A DNA stretch of 8,864 nt, from the NCBI GenBank assembly GCA_016866415.1, contig VGML01000079.1, positions 1 to 8,864 on the forward strand, given 5' to 3'. Source of the DNA: Bacteroidota bacterium (GTDB lineage: Bacteria > Bacteroidota > Bacteroidia > Flavobacteriales_D > Crocinitomicaceae). A program made the position numbers and the translations under genes. Positions 5,485 through 8,864 of the stretch are shown piece by piece. Positions within the stretch are counted from its first letter, which is position 1, and every line of letters starts with the position of its first letter. The notes under the pieces were generated by a model. It ran no database searches, was not told the DNA's origin, and saw nothing but the letters and a program-made list of their open reading frames with translations.

Positions 5485-6755
5485 GAGTTTTGTTGTTAGG
5501 TTCGGGTGGAAGAGAGCACGCTTTGGCATGGAAAATCGCGCAAAGTTCAATTTTGGATGAATTGTTTATTGCACCAGGAAATGCTGGAACTAAACAACAT
5601 GGAAAAAATATTGCAATCTCGCCAACTGATTTTGAGGCCATTAAAAAATTCGTTTTAGAGAACAGAATTGAAATGGTAATTGTAGGACCAGAAGAACCCC
5701 TTGTGAATGGAATTTATGATTTTTTTCAAGCCGATGATACATTGAGAAAAATTCCAGTAATTGGTCCTAGTAAATTTGGAGCTCAATTAGAAGGAAGCAA
5801 AGATTTTGCAAAGGCATTTATGGCGCGTCACAAAATTCCAACTGCGAAATATGCAACATTTACTTCTGAAACGTTGAATGAAGGACTTCAGTTTTTGCAA
5901 GGAATGAAAGCTCCATATGTGCTTAAAGCCGATGGTCTTGCAGCAGGAAAAGGAGTTCTAATCTTAAACGATTTAAACGAAGCCAAAAATGAATTGAAAA
6001 GCATGCTTCAACATCAAAAGTTTGGAGCAGCAAGCAATAAAGTGGTCATTGAACAGTTTTTGGATGGTATCGAACTTTCAGTTTTTGTTATTACTGACGG
6101 AGAATCATTTAAATTACTTCCAGAGGCAAAAGATTACAAACGAATTGGTGAAGGAGATACGGGATTAAATACAGGCGGAATGGGTGCTATCTCGCCAGTT
6201 CCATTTGCAGACAGCGGTTTCATGGATAAAGTTCACAACCGAATTATCGTTCCAACAGTGAAAGGATTAAAAAGCGAAGGTATTTCATACAAAGGATTTA
6301 TTTTCTTCGGTTTAATAAATGTAAAAGGTGACCCGTATGTGATTGAATATAATTGTAGAATGGGGGATCCAGAGACTGAAGTTGTCATTCCGCGATTGAA
6401 ATCAGATATTTTGGATTTGTTTGAAGGGGTTGCAACCAATACGCTATCGGAACGAGATATTCAATTTACAGATAAAAGTGCCGCAACTGTTATGATGGTT
6501 TCAGGTGGTTATCCCGAAGCTTATGAAAAAGGAAAATCAATTTATGGGTTAAATACCATTGCTGAGAGTATTGTTTTTCACGCTGGAACCAGTGCAGATG
6601 GACCGTCAATTGTTTCTGCAGGTGGGCGAGTTTTAGCAGTAACATCATATGGGAAAAATATTGAAGTAGCTGTTGAAAAGTCCTACGATTCGATTTCAAA
6701 AATTAAATTCGAAGGAGCTTATTTTCGAAAAGACATCGGACAAGATGTTATATAA
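5481..6755 (+). CDS. purD: Phosphoribosylamine--glycine ligase (GAR synthetase)
   Basis: PurD joins glycine to 5-phosphoribosylamine using ATP, the second step of purine synthesis in the cytoplasm. I start it at the ATG overlapping the purQ stop, because MRVLLLGSGGREHA is the family's N terminus; an in-frame TTG at 5475 only adds two residues. The 424-aa length is typical. Visible in order: GSGGREHA (7-14), VGPEEPLV (68-75), the ATP-grasp segment VLKADGLAAGKGV (147-159), NTGGMGA (230-236), metal/ATP-site residues in EYNCRMGDPETE (289-300), the C-terminal domain with SGGYP (341-345), and FRKDIG (415-420). All key motifs are intact. The CNNM gene begins 9 bp after its stop, with no visible terminator or promoter between. 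Confidence 0.97.
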   Translation: MRVLLLGSGGREHALAWKIAQSSILDELFIAPGNAGTKQHGKNIAISPTDFEAIKKFVLENRIEMVIVGPEEPLVNGIYDFFQADDTLRKIPVIGPSKFGAQLEGSKDFAKAFMARHKIPTAKYATFTSETLNEGLQFLQGMKAPYVLKADGLAAGKGVLILNDLNEAKNELKSMLQHQKFGAASNKVVIEQFLDGIELSVFVITDGESFKLLPEAKDYKRIGEGDTGLNTGGMGAISPVPFADSGFMDKVHNRIIVPTVKGLKSEGISYKGFIFFGLINVKGDPYVIEYNCRMGDPETEVVIPRLKSDILDLFEGVATNTLSERDIQFTDKSAATVMMVSGGYPEAYEKGKSIYGLNTIAESIVFHAGTSADGPSIVSAGGRVLAVTSYGKNIEVAVEKSYDSISKIKFEGAYFRKDIGQDVI

Positions 6756-6764
6756 AATACTGCC

Positions 6765-8021
6765 ATGAGCCCAGACTATCTGATGGTATTAATTTCTCTA
6801 ATTGCTTCCGCATTTTTTTCCGGAATGGAAATCGCTTATTTGGCCTCCAATCGTTTAAAGATTGAAGTTCAAATTAAGCTAGGAACGATTCAAAGTAAAG
6901 TCATGTCCGTATTCTACAAGAATGAATCCACGATGATTGCCCTGCTTCTATTGGGTAACAACGTGGCTTTGGTCGTATATGGTATGGCTGCTGCAGAAAT
7001 ATTAAATCCCTGGCTTCGTGGTTTAGGAATTGAAAATGATGCTTCTTTGCTTGTTTTGCAAACATTTATTTCAACGATAATCGTACTTTTTACTGCGGAA
7101 TTTCTTCCAAAAGCAATCGGACAAATTAACCCGAATCGGTTCATGAATTTAGGAAGTGTTCCTATGTTGATTGTTTATATTTTACTCTTCATTCCAACAC
7201 AAATAATTCTTTTCATTAGTTCTGCTATTTTAAAAGCTTTTGGTTCGAAACATGAAACAACCGACAAAGTTTTTTCGCGCGTGGATTTGGAGCATTATGT
7301 AGAGGATTTAGCTTCCCGAATAAAGTCGGAGCAAGAGTTAGGAAAGGACATGCACATTTTGAGAAATGCACTTGAATTTTCTAATGTAAAAGCACGTGAT
7401 TGTATGATACCAAGAACAGAAATTATTTCTGTTGAGATTGATGAGGATATTGAGGAATTGAAAGCTTCATTTATCGAAAAAGGACTTTCAAAAATTATTG
7501 TTTATCGAGATTCAATTGATAATGTAATTGGTTACGTCCATTCCTTTGACCTTTTCAAAAATCCACCTTCAATAAAGCAAATTCTAAAATCAATTCCATT
7601 TGTTCCTGAAGTAATTACAGGTAAGGAACTTTTGGAGAAATTCACATCGGAGCGCAGCAATATGGCAGTAGTTACTGATGAATATGGAGGGACTGCGGGT
7701 CTCGTAACGTTGGAAGATGTGATTGAAGAAATTTTTGGTGAAATTGAGGATGAGCATGATAAAGATGATTGGTTGGAAGTAAAAATTTCGGACAATGAAT
7801 ATGTTTTTTCCGCACGAGTTGAAATTGATTATTTGAATGAAACCTATGGATTAAATTTTGAAGAGTCAGATGAATATGATACCTTGGCCGGAATGATCAT
7901 TCATGAACTTGAATCAATTCCAGAAAAGCATCAAGTAATTGAAATCCATGGTTATTTTTTCGAGATTGAAGAAGTTAGTGAGCGAAAAATTGAAAAAGTT
8001 CGAGTCAAAAAATCACTATGA
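6765..8021 (+). CDS. CNNM/CBS-pair/CorC_HlyC membrane protein (hemolysin-family transporter)
   Basis: This 418-aa protein has the three-part layout of the family often annotated as hemolysin or CorC/HlyC. First is a CNNM (DUF21) membrane domain, about 1-190, with helices near 5-27, 57-77, 95-119 and 132-156, the SGMEIA motif (19-24), LGNN (63-66) and AEFLPKAIG (111-119). Next is a cytoplasmic CBS pair, about 208-330, with MIPRTEI (214-220) and DEYGGTAGLVTLEDVIEEI (305-323). Last is the CorC_HlyC domain, about 338-415. Relatives are linked to Mg2+/Co2+ or Na+-coupled divalent cation efflux, and CBS pairs often bind adenine nucleotides; the substrate here is not shown. Bacteroidota GldE shares this architecture, but the N-terminal region fits the general hemolysin-family branch better, so I give no symbol. 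It overlaps the next gene by 4 bp. Confidence 0.9.
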   Translation: MSPDYLMVLISLIASAFFSGMEIAYLASNRLKIEVQIKLGTIQSKVMSVFYKNESTMIALLLLGNNVALVVYGMAAAEILNPWLRGLGIENDASLLVLQTFISTIIVLFTAEFLPKAIGQINPNRFMNLGSVPMLIVYILLFIPTQIILFISSAILKAFGSKHETTDKVFSRVDLEHYVEDLASRIKSEQELGKDMHILRNALEFSNVKARDCMIPRTEIISVEIDEDIEELKASFIEKGLSKIIVYRDSIDNVIGYVHSFDLFKNPPSIKQILKSIPFVPEVITGKELLEKFTSERSNMAVVTDEYGGTAGLVTLEDVIEEIFGEIEDEHDKDDWLEVKISDNEYVFSARVEIDYLNETYGLNFEESDEYDTLAGMIIHELESIPEKHQVIEIHGYFFEIEEVSERKIEKVRVKKSL

Positions 8022-8848
8022 TTCAGAATTTACCTAGTTTATCCTGTTTTATATTATTTAGCCTTTATTCCATTGCTCAATCCTATTCATTAAGTTCCGA
8101 ATTAAAGGAAATATCTGGATTGGAAGTAATTAATGATTCACTTTTGGTTGCTCACAATGACAGTGGTAATTCACCACATCTTTATTTAATAAAACCGAAT
8201 GGCGAAGTAGTAACAAAAGTGTTGATTTCTAATGCTAAAAACATTGATTGGGAGGACATTGCCGCCGACAGTGAATATTTATATATAGGTGATATTGGCA
8301 ACAATTCAAATAAGAGAAAAGATTTAACCATTTACAGAATAAGGATTCCAGAATTGGCATTGTCAGATCAAGTTACCGCAAACAAAATGCAAATCGCATA
8401 TGCTGATCAAAAAGACTTCCCTCCAAGTGAAAATGAGCGAAATTTTGACTCAGAGTGTTTAATTAGTGCTTACGGATTTTTATGGATATTTTCAAAGAAT
8501 AATTCGAAACCATTTGATGGTAATTCCAGAGTATATCGATTTAAATTTCAAAAAGATTCATCCATCTCAATTCCAGTCTATTCAAAAATTGATTTTGGTA
8601 AGGATGGATATTATTTTGACACGCCAACTGCCGGAGATTTCCAAAATGATACGTTTTATTTCTCTACTTATAATCGATACCTCAGCTACAAATTAAATGG
8701 GACAAATTTTAATTTACTCAGCGAGAAAAAGTATCCGAAATACAATCAAAAAGAAGCTTTTACGATCAAAGATTCCACGATTTGGGTAGCAAATGAATAC
8801 AATAAATTATTAGGTGGAGCGAAACTCAATCAAATGCGCTTAAAATAA
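8018..8848 (+). CDS. Secreted protein of unknown function, propeller-like
   Basis: This 276-aa protein starts with a short signal peptide: a hydrophobic stretch at 9-20 and SIAQ-S as the likely cut near residue 21. No lipobox is present and there is no C-terminal type IX sorting domain. The mature part is beta-rich, with repeating short strands and turn motifs: SGLEV (33-37), HNDSGN (46-51), WEDIA (78-82), GDIGNN (91-96), NFDSEC (142-147), DTPTAGDF (201-208), KEAFTI (245-250) and VANEY (257-261). I recall similar WEDIA/GD.GNN patterns in uncharacterised Bacteroidota exported proteins. A beta-propeller-type fold with acidic, possibly metal-binding loops is an inference. I cannot assign a function. 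Its ATG overlaps the CNNM stop (ATGA), so its translation is probably coupled to that gene. The frame is complete, with its stop 16 bp before the window end. Confidence 0.8.
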   Translation: MIQNLPSLSCFILFSLYSIAQSYSLSSELKEISGLEVINDSLLVAHNDSGNSPHLYLIKPNGEVVTKVLISNAKNIDWEDIAADSEYLYIGDIGNNSNKRKDLTIYRIRIPELALSDQVTANKMQIAYADQKDFPPSENERNFDSECLISAYGFLWIFSKNNSKPFDGNSRVYRFKFQKDSSISIPVYSKIDFGKDGYYFDTPTAGDFQNDTFYFSTYNRYLSYKLNGTNFNLLSEKKYPKYNQKEAFTIKDSTIWVANEYNKLLGGAKLNQMRLK

Positions 8849-8864
8849 AGTTCTGAATTGAAAT

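Noticed and set aside
6765..8021. Gliding motility protein GldE
   Set aside because: The architecture is shared, but the N-terminal sequence looks like the general hemolysin-family branch and no other gld gene is nearby.
8466..8696. Second open frame inside the last gene on the plus strand
   Set aside because: It is out of frame within a well-supported secreted protein and shows no recognisable features of its own.
8849..8864. Start of a further gene at the window edge (sequence ends gaaat)
   Set aside because: A following G would make ATG, but that base is outside the window, so nothing can be supported.

Overview
This window looks like an ordinary chromosomal segment of a low-GC Bacteroidota, most likely Flavobacteriales (a Crocinitomicaceae/Fluviicola-like lineage is a guess only). 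The grounds are: a carboxypeptidase-regulatory-like plus DUF5686 outer-membrane protein; a DksA/TraR protein whose zinc finger is degenerate in the way I recall for Bacteroidota; a long LspA with the insertion I associate with this phylum; a DUF6427-like membrane protein; and -7 boxes of the form TAnnTTTG instead of sigma70 -10 boxes. I see no mobile element, CRISPR array, tRNA or rRNA. Gene packing is tight, with eight protein genes and one real intergenic region (3615-3793).

Layout. Positions 64-2535 (+) encode a secreted, probably outer-membrane DUF5686 protein. It converges, with a 5-bp gap, on a minus-strand pair read from 3614 down to 2541: a dksA/traR-like regulator followed without a gap by lspA, signal peptidase II. 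The 179-bp region 3615-3793 separates this pair from a plus-strand series. It holds a convincing Bacteroidota-type promoter for the dksA-lspA pair, two perfect inverted repeats and one DnaA-box-like 9-mer.

The plus-strand series runs from 3794 to 8848: a polytopic membrane protein (probable DUF6427), purQ, purD, a CNNM/CBS/CorC_HlyC membrane protein, and a secreted protein of unknown function with propeller-like repeats. purQ and purD overlap by 4 bp (ATGA), and so do the CNNM gene and the secreted-protein gene. purD and the CNNM gene are 9 bp apart. The four genes from purQ onward therefore look like one transcription unit. The unit joins de novo purine synthesis (the glutaminase subunit of FGAM synthase and GAR synthetase) with an envelope ion-transport-type protein and an exported protein. 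A stand-alone purQ implies that the genome has a split PurL/PurQ/PurS FGAM synthase, with purL and purS elsewhere.

I found no convincing novel system. The points most worth a second look are the paired inverted repeats in the divergent promoter region, the cysteine-bearing insertion in LspA, the zinc finger with one of four ligands, and the secreted protein translationally coupled to the CNNM gene.
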